A stretch of DNA of 64,000 nt, from contig NC_008709.1 in NCBI RefSeq assembly GCF_000015285.1, forward strand, positions 3,596,001 through 3,660,000. Direction: 5' to 3'. Below the pieces are notes generated by a model. That model saw nothing but the letters and a program-made list of their open reading frames with translations. It did no database searches and was not told the DNA's origin. This document shows positions 1 through 8,668 of the stretch, piece after piece. The number at the start of each line of letters is the position of its first letter. The stretch's first letter is position 1. The position numbers and the translations under genes are program-made. This DNA is from Psychromonas ingrahamii 37 (GTDB taxonomy: Bacteria; Pseudomonadota; Gammaproteobacteria; Enterobacterales; Psychromonadaceae).

Positions 1-1021
1 GGATATCAAACTGGGTGAGTTTGTCGTCTTTGTTGGCCCCTCCGGCTGTGGTAAATCAACGCTGCTGCGCATGATTGCAGGTCTTGAAGATATTACCAGT
101 GGCGATTTGTTTATCGAGGGTCATAACGTCAATGATATCCCCTCGGCCATGCGCGGTATTGCCATGGTATTTCAATCCTATGCGTTATACCCGCATATGA
201 CCGTTTATGACAACATGGCCTTTTCCATGCGCATTGCTAAAGAGGACAAAGCCACGATCGACGAGCGCGTAACGAGTACGGCAGCGATGTTGCAATTAAC
301 CGATTATTTATATCGTTTACCCAAAGCACTCTCAGGCGGACAACGACAACGGGTCGCGATTGGACGTGCTATTGTACGAAATCCCAAAGTATTTCTCTTT
401 GATGAGCCTCTCTCCAATCTTGATGCTTCACTGCGGGTACAAACACGCATTGAAATTGCCAATTTAAATGAGAGCCTGAAAGAAACCACCATGATCTATG
501 TCACCCATGATCAGATTGAAGCGATGACCCTGGCGGATCGTATTGTCGTGCTGTCGGCGGGAAAAATTGAGCAAGTGGGTACACCGCTTGAGTTATATGG
601 CCAACCGGCTAATCTGTTTGTCGCACAGTTTATTGGCTCCCCTGCCATGAATATTTTTACTGTTACCCTGATTAAATCGGGAGAAATCACCAGCATTCAA
701 AGTCAAAACGGTCACCAGGTGGATATCCCTATAAAGAGTCACCCTGATATTGAAAATCAAGTACTTACCGTTGGCGTGCGTCCGGAGGATTTCCGTTTGG
801 CAGATGAGACGAGTTGCATGTTGTCGGGCACTATCTCCTTTGTAGAATCATTAGGCGAAGTGACCCTATTACACCTTGATAGCGCTGAATCGACAACGCC
901 TGTCATAGTAAAAATTCCGGGTATTATTAATAAACACAAAGGAGAAACCATCTACCTGACAGTGGATGCCGATAAAACACATCTTTTTGATGCCAACGGA
1001 ATCTCGTTACGTTACCTCTAA
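1..1021 (+). CDS. ABC transporter ATP-binding protein, MalK/UgpC type (5' partial)
   Basis: ATPase subunit of an importer of the carbohydrate (CUT1/MalK) class, driving uptake at the inner face of the cytoplasmic membrane. The frame is open from base 2, ahead of the first ATG at 71, and encodes the Walker A motif GPSGCGKST at bases 35-61, so the gene begins outside the window. Further on are a Q-loop ([12 protein letters not shown]), the signature LSGGQRQRV, Walker [13 protein letters not shown] and the H-loop VTHDQ. The last ~110 residues match the TOBE/regulatory extension of MalK-like proteins. The family is usually 350-370 residues, so only about 25-35 residues are missing. Permease and binding-protein partners would lie upstream, outside view, so the substrate cannot be named. 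A terminator hairpin follows directly. Confidence 0.93.
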   Translation, partial: DIKLGEFVVFVGPSGCGKSTLLRMIAGLEDITSGDLFIEGHNVNDIPSAMRGIAMVFQSYALYPHMTVYDNMAFSMRIAKEDKATIDERVTSTAAMLQLTDYLYRLPKALSGGQRQRVAIGRAIVRNPKVFLFDEPLSNLDASLRVQTRIEIANLNESLKETTMIYVTHDQIEAMTLADRIVVLSAGKIEQVGTPLELYGQPANLFVAQFIGSPAMNIFTVTLIKSGEITSIQSQNGHQVDIPIKSHPDIENQVLTVGVRPEDFRLADETSCMLSGTISFVESLGEVTLLHLDSAESTTPVIVKIPGIINKHKGETIYLTVDADKTHLFDANGISLRYL

Positions 1022-1039
1022 TTATTTTTTAATCGACAT

Positions 1040-1067
1040 AAAACCTCAGTGAACTGCCTGAGGTTTT
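1040..1067 (+). terminator. Terminator hairpin after the ABC ATPase
   Basis: A perfect 10-bp inverted repeat (AAAACCTCAG / CTGAGGTTTT) with an 8-base loop starts 19 bases after the stop codon. The T run at the end of the stem suits a Rho-independent terminator. Confidence 0.75.
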
Positions 1068-1319
1068 ATCTTCATCGTTTCTACTCTAGGTAAAAAAGCA
1101 GGCTAAAAGGCTGGATTACCAGATATTATCGCTTTTTTCTAACACTCACCGACCTCTAAGAATCAAATTCTTCACTCATAATTTGATTCTCATCAACGAC
1201 CGCAATATAAATGAGACGGTAATAAAAACGATGTATAGCAGCTATTCCAGATAATTAAGAAGAATAAAGGTCATGTCTGAATGGCACTGGCTGCTTTTTC
1301 TCCACTTAAAAATATTTGC

Positions 1320-1895
1320 TTAACTGCGTCCGTGATTCCATCTGCCCATAAAAATATGTATAAGCCCCATGCAGCCGTGTCCGATAACATAGGCTTGAAC
1401 TAATCCGGTGAAAAGTTCGTGGATATCTTTTATATTATGAGTCCAAGCTCCGTTTAAATTCCATGACAGATACCAAGCCGAGCCTGACAAAAGAACCAAA
1501 GACAAAGCGCCCAAACCAAGCCCTTCTATGATAGCGCCTAAACCACCCGTTTTCACTTCTGGAATTTTAAATTTCCGCAGTTCGAATAGATCACTTTTTA
1601 ATTGTGAAAAATCACTAAATAGATAAGGAAAGAAGTGTTTAACACCCTGTTTTTTTATTTCCACAGCAATAAAAATCAGGGTAATTGGAATAAGAGATAA
1701 CCCAGTAATGATATGTATCCATGTCCCGTAAAAATCGAGGGTATTTTGACTAATTTCCCCCGCCTCATTAAAGCCCATAAAATCACTAACCAGTATCTGG
1801 CTTAACACTAAGATTAATATTGTGATATGGAGAACTAAAACGGTAAAAGACTGCCTTTCGCGCAGATAATCTATTGTGATTTTTATTGGATTCAT
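1320..1895 (-). CDS. Prokaryotic cytochrome b561-family membrane protein
   Basis: Predicted integral membrane di-haem b-type cytochrome, a membrane electron carrier whose partner is unknown. The ~191-residue protein shows four hydrophobic segments (roughly residues 15-40, 58-80, 125-148 and 150-175). Histidines sit inside or at the ends of these segments as expected for haem ligands: near VLHITILI, WIHIITGL, HELFTG, GHGCMG and LIHIFMG. The frame can be opened nine bases further up with GTG at 1904; the ATG at 1895 is preferred, preceded by GAAG. There are no obvious operon partners: a GGDEF gene lies divergently after a decayed stretch. The assignment to the b561 superfamily rests on topology and histidine pattern; a Ni/Fe-hydrogenase cytochrome b subunit is the main alternative. 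Confidence 0.7.
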   Translation of the reverse strand: MNPIKITIDYLRERQSFTVLVLHITILILVLSQILVSDFMGFNEAGEISQNTLDFYGTWIHIITGLSLIPITLIFIAVEIKKQGVKHFFPYLFSDFSQLKSDLFELRKFKIPEVKTGGLGAIIEGLGLGALSLVLLSGSAWYLSWNLNGAWTHNIKDIHELFTGLVQAYVIGHGCMGLIHIFMGRWNHGRS

Positions 1896-2231
1896 ATACT
1901 TCACTTGCCTTGATTAAGAATTATTGATGCACTATATGATTCGATCCCGCTAATGCTACAAACATCTGAGCATGGTTGGCGCTTTTTTTAGCACAGCGTA
2001 ATGTATCCTTGAGTACGTCCAGCATGGATATGAACTAATAAGCTATGCTGGAACATAACACTCTGTTATTAAACGCCAACTACCAGCGAATGGCAAGGAC
2101 TTGTCTGCGAATAAGAATTATAAGAGGGCTAGAGGGCTGCCCGAATCAGCGCACCATTTTCAACAACTCTCTCTGTTTGAAATAATCAAGGTTGTAAAAA
2201 ATGGTCGAAGCTATTCAGTATAGACCTGTGG
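1896..2231. other. Intergenic stretch without a recognisable gene
   Basis: No supported coding region on either strand. It holds one inverted repeat, TCCAGCAT at 2018-2025 and ATGCTGGA at 2045-2052, with a 19-base spacer and no T run, so it is not a convincing terminator. Confidence 0.4.
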
Positions 2232-2568
2232 TTATTTTTTGTCGTATAACAAACAGCCTCGTGGGTCATGAAATTTCGCATCATTCCTCTTTTTGAAGAC
2301 TTCTGCTTTGTCATAAACAGCACTTAAATGTTGATCGCAGGCCTTAACAGCATCGCCTGCAGCTTCAAATTTTCAAATTGTCGAATTTTCGAATTTCATA
2401 AAAGGGCTCTACAGCGACTCCTGCTACTGAATCTGTTCTTGCGACGTAATATCAATTGCGTTTTCTCTCTTCCTATCGGTGGCGCAAGCGGATCTAAGCC
2501 TAAGTTCTGGGCCAGAGCATTTGCGGCAAAGCCAAAGCAAGTGATAATGTAGTTAACAGCGTCATCAT
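2232..2568 (-). pseudogene. Decayed gene for a small exported protein
   Basis: Read on the minus strand from ATG at 2568, the start looks like a signal peptide (MTLLTTLSLALA). A shift of frame then gives GFAANALAQNLGLDPLAPP, which carries a good signal-peptidase site (ALA before Q). More frame changes and stops follow, and the last ~46 codons are an intact-looking tail with two cysteines (GDAVKACDQHLSAVYDKAEV, then PRGCLLYDKK and TAA at 2232-2234). Joined together this would be a ~110-residue periplasmic protein. I do not recognise the family. The + strand ORF at 2328-2552 lies over this relic and is judged a shadow. Confidence 0.5.
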
Positions 2569-2970
2569 AATGTCATTTAGTATTTCCATCTATTTTTCCC
2601 ATTTGCGGTGTTAAAACACAGGAGTGCTGAGAGGTAATGACAAATAGCTTGGCGATAAGGTTACAAAGTCTTTATTTTGACTTCATTATTATGTGAAAAA
2701 TAATAGTGACCGGATATAATCGAATAAAAACAAAAATTAATAGTAAAAACATCAAACAGAGGCACAAAACTCAGCATAATCTATGCTAGTCTAGATTCTA
2801 AATTAGCGGCTTAAGCCAACTTAAATCTGGCCATAAGATACAGTGATTCAATTAGCGCTAGTTAACTTTTCAGCATCTCGATGCTCTACCGCCTTCATAC
2901 ATTTTATTCTAATATTCATCACTAAATATCGTCAATAAAGTGCCAATATCCTATTCGTAAATGAGATAAA
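2569..2970. other. AT-rich intergenic stretch upstream of the GGDEF gene
   Basis: About 400 bases with no supported gene. It is very AT-rich, so it probably holds the promoter for the diguanylate cyclase, but I cannot point to a specific promoter with confidence. Confidence 0.35.
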
Positions 2971-3771
2971 ATGAATAAAAAATATTCACAAAATTTTCCC
3001 AGTCTTTCGCTCACCCGATCACAAGTCGTCTTTAGGATTGCTGGTATTGTTTTGGTTATTGAATTTATGGTGATGTTAATCATTGGACATTATCATAACA
3101 ACTTAAATATCTATGCTGAAGCTATATTGGATGTGGCTCTGTTAACATTATTCAGTACGCCATTTATTTTCTACTGGGTTATAAAACCTTTTGTTGATGA
3201 AAGAGATGTGACTCTCGCGGAGCTTAGCGATATGGCACATTCGGATCCTTTAACTAAGTTACCCAATCGCCGTCACCTAGAATTGCATTTTGACCAATTC
3301 ATTGCAGGTTCCCTTAAGAAGAGTATTCGTGGCGCACTGATGTTGGTAGACTTAGATGGTTTTAAATTAATAAATGATATCTATGGACACGATGCCGGTG
3401 ATGCGGTTCTTATTGAGGTTGCATTACGCCTAAACGCGACCGTTCGTGAAGAAGATATTGTGAGTAGATTGGGCGGCGATGAATTTGTGATTCTGATACA
3501 CCATATTAACAGTGTTGAATCTTCCGCAACCGACACTATTTCAGGTATTGCAGAAAAGTTGGTTAAGATAATTATGGAACCAATTGATTATAAAGGTAAC
3601 AAATTGCAAGTTGGAGCAAGCATTGGGGTACGGATGCTCGAATTTGAAGAAATCGATACGGAAACACTTATTCAAGATGCTGATAAAGCAATGTATCATG
3701 CCAAGCAGGCAGGTAAAGGACGAGCAGTCTTTTTTGAAGAAATAGATCAGGCAACTCCAATACACAATTAA
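2971..3771 (+). CDS. Membrane diguanylate cyclase (GGDEF)
   Basis: Makes cyclic di-GMP from two GTP at the cytoplasmic membrane, the second messenger that shifts cells between motile and sessile life. Two hydrophobic segments (about residues 22-43 and 50-70) are joined by a very short periplasmic loop, so there is no real sensor domain. A short linker is followed by a full GGDEF domain from about residue 90. The active site reads RLGGDEF, and an inhibitory I-site RxxD (REED) lies exactly five residues before it, as in product-inhibited active cyclases. No EAL domain is present. At 266 residues it is a small stand-alone cyclase. It is not in an operon. Confidence 0.93.
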   Translation: MNKKYSQNFPSLSLTRSQVVFRIAGIVLVIEFMVMLIIGHYHNNLNIYAEAILDVALLTLFSTPFIFYWVIKPFVDERDVTLAELSDMAHSDPLTKLPNRRHLELHFDQFIAGSLKKSIRGALMLVDLDGFKLINDIYGHDAGDAVLIEVALRLNATVREEDIVSRLGGDEFVILIHHINSVESSATDTISGIAEKLVKIIMEPIDYKGNKLQVGASIGVRMLEFEEIDTETLIQDADKAMYHAKQAGKGRAVFFEEIDQATPIHN

Positions 3772-3927
3772 ATTATTTTTTTTAACTTATTATTTTAAAA
3801 TTATGGTTTTTAGATGATGGTTTTCAAATTATGATTCCATATTATGGGTAATAAATGACTGACTGACTAGACCTAAACTACCTGAGAATGCTGATTTGGC
3901 ATCCCCAAGTAATTTGACTAACAATAT

Positions 3928-4125
3928 TCACTTCTCGCTTTTGCCACTAGCACAGCTCGATATGCCAAAAGGTAAATAAGCCGGGCACCAGCGCATGCTG
4001 CCGGTAAACAGTGGAATTAACCCCACCGCGCCCCACCAGTTTTGAAAATAAACCCCCGCAGCAATAACAACAAGTCCAACAATAATACGCAGGGCACGAT
4101 CAATACCACCAACATTATTTTTCAT
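3928..4125 (-). CDS. DUF2892 family small membrane protein
   Basis: A 65-residue inner-membrane protein of the DUF2892 family, often found alone or fused to rhodanese domains (as in YgaP). Visible features are the N-terminal NVGGIDRALRIIVGL, the segment GLIPLFTGSMRWCPAYLPFG with the typical Trp-Cys-Pro, and two short hydrophobic helices. ATG at 4125 is chosen because GAGGAG lies seven bases ahead; a TTG six bases further up is also open. The two cysteines hint at a link with sulfur or redox chemistry, but no partner gene lies next to it, so the role is unknown. Confidence 0.8.
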   Translation of the reverse strand: MKNNVGGIDRALRIIVGLVVIAAGVYFQNWWGAVGLIPLFTGSMRWCPAYLPFGISSCASGKSEK

Positions 4126-4259
4126 AATCAAACTCCTCTGATTTGCTTAAAATAAAACCATACACCTAAATTCTGTTTTAATGCAGGCCACTGCGATCTT
4201 GTTTTTAGCTGAGTTATCAATACTGAACTTGCCAGCCCCTGCTCATAAAAATGGCAATA

Positions 4260-4895
4260 CTAATTTAGGATAGACAATCTTGCCGCAAAGCCCATAAAAA
4301 ACACTCCTAATAGGCTGTTTCCCAGTTTAGCTAAGGACTTATTTCGATGAAAATACTGGGTCATCGCACTGCCCAACACAATTAACACACTAAGATAGAT
4401 TAAACTAAAAACCTCTAAGATTGTTGCCAAAATTGAATATGAAATCCAAGTGCTGTGATAACTGTAATCAACGAATTGAATGAAAAATGACACATAAAAA
4501 AGCAAGGCTTTAGGATTGGTTAAGCTCAAGCTAAGCGATTTACGGAAAACTTTTTCTGTCTTTATTTTTGGGGAAGATGTTTTAACTTTTGGGGCTACCC
4601 AGTTACTGTAGATTAAACTAACACCAAGATACAAAAGGTAAGCCGCACCTAAATAACGCATTGCAGTAAACAAAATAGGAGACGCTTGAACCAACGAGGC
4701 GACACCAAGATAAGACAATAAAATCAGAATTGCATCCCCTAACAACACCCCTGCCACAGCGCGATAGCCAGTCGCTATGCCGTAACTTGCTCCGGTTTTC
4801 AACACATAAAGTGAATTAGGTCCGGGAGCAAGAATAATAAAAATAAGACCGGCAATATAAGTCCAGATATTAATGACACCAAAACTTTCAAACAT
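4260..4895 (-). CDS. leuE: LysE/RhtB-family exporter, LeuE-like
   Basis: Inner-membrane amino-acid exporter; E. coli LeuE exports leucine and some related amino acids. At 211 residues it has the normal length and six hydrophobic segments. The family signature near the N-terminus (FIILAPGPNSLYVLKTGAS) is intact, and SLTNPKALLFYVSFFIQF in the middle and LGNSLLGVFFMGFAARL at the end closely follow E. coli LeuE. The start at 4895 has GAGGGA five bases ahead. Monocistronic by position. Assignment to LeuE rather than another RhtB member is based on resemblance recalled along the whole chain, not on a search. Confidence 0.85.
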   Translation of the reverse strand: MFESFGVINIWTYIAGLIFIILAPGPNSLYVLKTGASYGIATGYRAVAGVLLGDAILILLSYLGVASLVQASPILFTAMRYLGAAYLLYLGVSLIYSNWVAPKVKTSSPKIKTEKVFRKSLSLSLTNPKALLFYVSFFIQFVDYSYHSTWISYSILATILEVFSLIYLSVLIVLGSAMTQYFHRNKSLAKLGNSLLGVFFMGFAARLSILN

Positions 4896-5132
4896 ATCAA
4901 TCCCTCAGAATAAGCAGAATAGCTTAATAATACAAAATAGCGTCCGCTATCAATAATGTTAAAATAACAAGTAATACTTTACCCTAAAAGCCCCAATAAT
5001 CGGAGTCTAGGCGGTGAGCTAACCTTACGGAACTAAGGCATATTATCTTTAATCATCGCTCTATTTATCGCGGTCTACTCGCTCTTTTAATGGCTCTATC
5101 AATATTAGTATACCCTCTCAGAGTCAGCTATT

Positions 5133-5788
5133 TTAACAAGTCAAATTTAATATAAATTCGCCCTTATCTTCCATAATCCGCAGATCCTCTAAGGAATTAA
5201 TATAGTGCTGTGCGCCAGGTAATTGCTCAGGCTTAAAATGCATCAGCAAAGCAATCACGGTACAGTTTGCCGAATATCCCGCTTTTACGCCTGCGGGGGC
5301 ATCTTCAAAGACTAGACAGTCCCGGGCAGCGAGACCGATTTTTTCCGCTCCCAGTAAAAACGGTTCGGGATCCGGTTTACCTTTTTTACCTGTTCAGGCG
5401 TTATTAATACTTTAGGTGCTGGTAACCCGGTCGCTTTGATACGGGCACTTGCCACGGGCAGGGTGCCAGAGGTTACAATTGCCCAGGGTATCTGCAATGT
5501 ATTGAGTTGATTTAACAGCGCAATGGCGCCAGGTAATGCATGCACGCCTTTGATGTCCTCAGCTTCATAACGCTCCAGCCAGGAAAATTCCTGCTCTATT
5601 TTAAGCGCATCCGCACCGTTAAGCAGTTCCATTACCGATTCGCGAGCGGGACGCCCGTGGATCACCTGCATCACATGTTCAGCATCTAAGGCATTACGTT
5701 TAGCCCAGCTCCGCCATGCACGCTCCACGACAGCCAAAGAGTCAATAAGCGTACCGTCTAAATCAAATAAAACCCCTTTAAATTTCAT
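5133..5788 (-). pseudogene. hxpA: HAD sugar-phosphate phosphatase (YfbT/HxpA-like), reading frame interrupted
   Basis: HAD-superfamily phosphatase resembling E. coli YfbT/HxpA, which removes phosphate from sugar phosphates in the cytoplasm. Motif I is DLDGTLIDS, motif II lies in AIVTSGTLPVASAR, and motif III and IV residues appear in KPDPEPFLLGA and VFEDAPAGV. The normal ~218-residue protein is only obtained by moving to the -1 frame near base 5381. Without that shift translation ends at 5312 after 158 residues with an unrelated tail. The break coincides exactly with an in-frame A AAA AAG heptamer, so programmed -1 frameshifting is possible, although a one-base deletion of a G is the simpler reading. 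The start ATG at 5788 is duplicated, with upstream DNA, at 8368-8620. Confidence 0.8.
5345..5387 (-). other. Candidate -1 frameshift site: slippery heptamer plus stem
   Basis: On the minus strand the heptamer A AAA AAG (5387-5381) is in the zero frame of the phosphatase gene. After a five-base spacer there are two stacked pairings, CCG (5375-5373) with CGG (5347-5345) and TCCC (5370-5367) with GGGA (5352-5349), closing a 14-base loop. A -1 slip restores the full HAD domain. No well-spaced Shine-Dalgarno stimulator is visible. This is inference from sequence layout; a plain mutation is the competing reading. Confidence 0.35.
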
Positions 5789-5814
5789 CTTATTTATCCT
5801 AATAATAGTGGTTG

Positions 5815-5868
5815 ATATGCGCTCCGAGGCTGCGAGCAAAGAGCTACGGGCTGTAAGCTCAAAGATCA
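5815..5868. repeat. AGCT-word dispersed repeat, copy 1
   Basis: A short stretch of overlapping GCTGCGAG / AAGAGCT / GTAAGCTC words directly upstream of the HAD gene. It belongs to the family also seen at 8555, 10866, 29960, 42923 and 53402, and is shared with the duplicated HAD fragment at 8368-8620. Confidence 0.5.
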
Positions 5869-6370
5869 ATTAATAGACATTAAAATATGATCCTACATTA
5901 TGCTGAAAAAATAAATACTTATTTTCAAAAGGGTACAGCAAATGACGCTAAGTAATGCCTTCTTTTTCCTCTTGTTAAGGCAGTCGTTCATTTCCATAAA
6001 AATGGACGGGAAACACCTAGCCACAGAGGTTTGCTTTAAAAAGCAGAAGATGACTCTTAAATTCCTGATTCAAATAACAAACACCAACCCCAAACCAGCT
6101 CAAAGTCATTAACAGTCAAAATTGAAGACCTGACTCGAATGCCATTCACATTAAGTTATTTTGATATTTTATTTTGACTCCAATCTGTTCTATTTAGTAC
6201 ATAAATCTGGCATCGTTGTTTATAGGTCAGTTATTTATATATTTTCATTGTTGCATCTCTTACCGGAGAAAAAAGCGATTAGCATATATCCAGCTGACCA
6301 TTTTTTCTACCGATTAAAGTTATGCACTTGTTATTTGCATCTCAACAAAACTAAAAAGGAATTTTTCAAT
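5869..6370. other. Intergenic region upstream of the TraF_2 gene
   Basis: About 500 bases without a convincing gene. A 56-codon + strand frame (5942-6112) starts with an AGGG-preceded ATG but matches nothing I know. The frame of the next gene is open upstream to 6161, but that part reads like translated non-coding DNA. Confidence 0.35.
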
Positions 6371-7513
6371 ATGAATAAAGTATCAATACTAGCATTAAGC
6401 ATTAGCAGTATCTTGTTGGCATCAAATGTCAGTGCAGCCAACCAAGTTGCTGATGCAACAGGCAATGCGATGGGCAATACAGGTGTTGCATCTGCTGGTT
6501 ATTTGACGGCACCATTTTATAATCCAGCACTTGGGGCTGATTTCAAAGCTAACGACGACTTTGCTATTCTGATTCCCGCAATTAGCGTTTCTGCCCGTGA
6601 TACAAGTGATAGTTTAACGACTATTGATGATTTACAAACGTCTATTGAAAAATATGAAAATTCAGGTTCGACTTCAACAGCAGAGCTTAATAAGATAGAT
6701 GGATACCTCAATCAACTGGACGGTAATCAACCTTTTGCGGTTACGGCAGGTATTGGGCTTGCCATCGCATTACCAGCGAAAGCCGTTTCCTCTAACTTAT
6801 TTGCTCGCGGTTATGCTGAAATCATTGCGACTACCGATATAGCAACAGATCTCGATATTGTAGATCGTTATACAAACTCGACTGTCTATATGCTAGCGTT
6901 TGATTATGTTGAAGTAGGTTTATCTTTAGCTAAAGAATTTATCATTTCAGAAGAACAATTTTCTTTCGGTATAACCCCTAAATACCAAAAAATGGCCACC
7001 TATGCACAACGGGTCACTGTCTCTGATTTTGATATATCTAATTACAATGAAAGTGAAATCACAAAAAATGCATTCAATCTTGATTTAGGTGCGATGTGGT
7101 ATAAAGATAATTTTCGTGCAGGTTTAGCTGTTAAAGATCTGCTATCCCAAAGTATTGAAGCAAGAGGAAACGGGTTAAAGGATACTTATAAGTTAGACAC
7201 ACAAGTCACTCTTGGTCTTGCCTATGCTTCTGAGTATTTTACAGCCGCCATTGATGGGGATCTCACTAAACAGACTCGCTTCCAAAATCAAAATGATAAT
7301 ACCCAATTTGTACGCTTTGGGATAGAAGGCAATGCATGGGACTGGGCTCAGTTACGTGCAGGATATGAGATAGATTTGCAAGATACGCTTGATAACTCAA
7401 TCACAGCAGGTATTGGCATCAGTCCATTCGACGTTGTGAGTTTAGATATAGCGGGATCTTATGCAGGAAATAATCAGTTTGGTGCTTCAGCTAATTTGGC
7501 ATTTACCCTTTAA
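6371..7513 (+). CDS. TraF_2 family outer-membrane beta-barrel protein (often annotated conjugal transfer TraF)
   Basis: A 380-residue exported protein of the family labelled 'plasmid transfer operon TraF' (TraF_2), common as single chromosomal genes in Vibrio-like bacteria with no link to conjugation. A signal peptide ends at NVSAANQ. The mature start has GNAMGNTGVASAGYLTAPF and FYNPAL, and alternating beta-strand patterns fill the rest. The chain ends in phenylalanine/leucine (ASANLAFTL), as in outer-membrane barrels. ATG 6371 is chosen because AAGGA lies ten bases ahead and it begins a clean signal peptide; the longer frame from 6161 lacks both. No transfer genes lie nearby, so a porin-like or envelope role is more likely than conjugation. 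Confidence 0.82.
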   Translation: MNKVSILALSISSILLASNVSAANQVADATGNAMGNTGVASAGYLTAPFYNPALGADFKANDDFAILIPAISVSARDTSDSLTTIDDLQTSIEKYENSGSTSTAELNKIDGYLNQLDGNQPFAVTAGIGLAIALPAKAVSSNLFARGYAEIIATTDIATDLDIVDRYTNSTVYMLAFDYVEVGLSLAKEFIISEEQFSFGITPKYQKMATYAQRVTVSDFDISNYNESEITKNAFNLDLGAMWYKDNFRAGLAVKDLLSQSIEARGNGLKDTYKLDTQVTLGLAYASEYFTAAIDGDLTKQTRFQNQNDNTQFVRFGIEGNAWDWAQLRAGYEIDLQDTLDNSITAGIGISPFDVVSLDIAGSYAGNNQFGASANLAFTL

Positions 7514-7524
7514 TTAAACGGCCA

Positions 7525-7563
7525 GTCTCGTCCTAAAATAAGCTTACACATTCAGGACGAGAC
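7525..7563 (+). terminator. Inverted repeat after the TraF_2 gene
   Basis: A perfect 10-bp inverted repeat, GTCTCGTCCT (7525-7534) and AGGACGAGAC (7554-7563), separated by 19 bases and 11 bases after the stop codon. It lacks a T run, so it may act as a 3' protective hairpin rather than a full terminator. Confidence 0.5.
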
Positions 7564-7691
7564 ATGCATCTACAAAAGAACTGTCTTTGCATCAATTTTT
7601 TTGCAGAATATTCAGCAAACAATATTGGTTTACCGCCCTTTCTAATATTCGATGGTAAGTCTAAATAATGTTACACAGTCCCTACGGATTG

Positions 7692-7966
7692 TTTGTAAGC
7701 CTTCGCTTCTGAGCTTTTGGTGTCACTTTCATTGTTGGTATTCCGCCCTTGACGGCGTGTTACTTTTTTCCACGCTTTGCGTGTTAATCCCAACGACGCA
7801 TCGGTTATTTGTAAGCCTTCGCTATGAGCTTTTGGTGTAACTTTTATTGTTGGTATTCCGCCCTGACAGCGTGTTACTCCCAACGACGCATCAGTTATTT
7901 GTAAGCCTTCGCTTGTGAGCGCTTGGTGTCACTTTCATTGTTGGTATTCCGCGCTAACGGCGTGTA
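7692..7966. repeat. Three diverged copies of a ~72-bp repeat
   Basis: Units begin at 7692, 7808 and 7898, each running from TTTGTAAGCCTTCGCT through ATTGTTGGTATTCCGC to a GCGTGT end. Between units the word CCCAACGACGCATC occurs twice (7789-7802 and 7879-7892), so the repeating period is about 90-116 bp. The copies differ by scattered substitutions and small gaps, so they are old. Neither strand gives a sensible protein. Confidence 0.8.
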
Positions 7967-8367
7967 GACGATGAGAAACCGAAACGCAGTTTCGCAGTTC
8001 GAGGGAGTCATGATCTTTCAACAGCAAAATAAAAGTAACCAAAAGAATGCCGTATACAGGGACGGCAGAGCCTGTCCCGCTCATAAGCCTGAGCTGCCGC
8101 TCAATTCACCTAGACGTTTTTTATCTTGGTAAATAAATTCCTTTTTAACGCACCGGCTTGGACAGCACATCCATGTGCAGAGCCAAGCCTAGTGGAAACA
8201 ACAAGGGCACGCAGAGCTTAGCCCGCTCATAATCCTGAACTGACGCTCAAATCGCTCCATGTTTCCACTTGCTAAAGGAATTGATTTTTCAAGAAAAACG
8301 GTCGGAAATTTTCGTAACCGCATTGGTTTGGAATTCTAATGTATTTAAGTGGATGTCCAACCTTTTT
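7967..8367. other. Repeat-like intergenic block, no supported gene
   Basis: The + strand can be read as AAAATAAAAGTAACCAAAAG and onward (KSNQKNAVYRDGRACP), a string I recall from repeated intergenic elements in Alteromonadales-type genomes rather than from real proteins. Two similar halves occur: CCCGCTCATAAGCCTGAGCT near 8078 and CCCGCTCATAATCCTGAACT near 8221. This suggests an internally duplicated non-coding element. The neighbours are decayed, so this appears to be a spot where repeats accumulate. Confidence 0.4.
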
Positions 8368-8521
8368 CCGATTCGCGAGCCGGACGCCCGTGGATCACCT
8401 GCATCACATGTTCCGCATCTAAGGCATTACGCTTAGCACAGCTCCGCCATGCACGCTCCACGACAGCCAGAGAGTCAATAAGCGTGCCGTCTAAATCAAA
8501 CAAAATCCCTTTAAATTTCAT
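8368..8521 (-). pseudogene. Duplicated 5' fragment of the HAD phosphatase gene
   Basis: From CCGATTCGCGAGC onward this matches the HAD gene at 5635-5788 almost base for base, covering motif I (DLDGTLIDS) to HGRPARES (about 51 codons). It then breaks off into unrelated sequence and can only give a short useless peptide. The match continues upstream of the ATG through the leader and into the AGCT repeat. It is thus a segmental copy of about 220-250 bp located 2.7 kb from its source, in the same orientation. There is no phosphatase active site beyond motif I, so no function is expected. Confidence 0.9.
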
Positions 8522-8554
8522 CTTATTTATCCTAATAATAGTGGTTGATATGCG

Positions 8555-8632
8555 CTGCGAGACTATGAGCAAAGAGCTGCGAGCAAAGAGTTGCGGGCCA
8601 CGGGCTGGAAGCTCAAAACTAGAAGCTCAATA
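8555..8632. repeat. AGCT-word dispersed repeat, copy 2
   Basis: Overlapping GCTGCGAG, CAAAGAGCTG, GGGCTGGAAGCTC and AGAAGCTC words, an expanded version of the copy at 5815-5868 carried along in the segmental duplication. Confidence 0.55.
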
Positions 8633-8668
8633 AAAAAGGTATAGCTGTTCTCCATTACTCAGGTATTG

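Noticed and set aside
2328..2552. 74-codon + strand frame with GGASGSKPK, faintly like HipA
   Set aside because: It lies antisense to a better-supported decayed gene and the rest of the frame does not look like HipA.
6161..6370. N-terminal extension of the TraF_2 protein
   Set aside because: No SD at the far start and the sequence is not protein-like; the signal peptide begins at 6371.
6371..7513. Conjugation system suggested by the TraF name
   Set aside because: No other transfer genes are nearby, and this family is common as a lone chromosomal gene.
8349..8633. 94-codon + strand frame
   Set aside because: Antisense to the duplicated HAD fragment; its second half is translated AGCT repeat.
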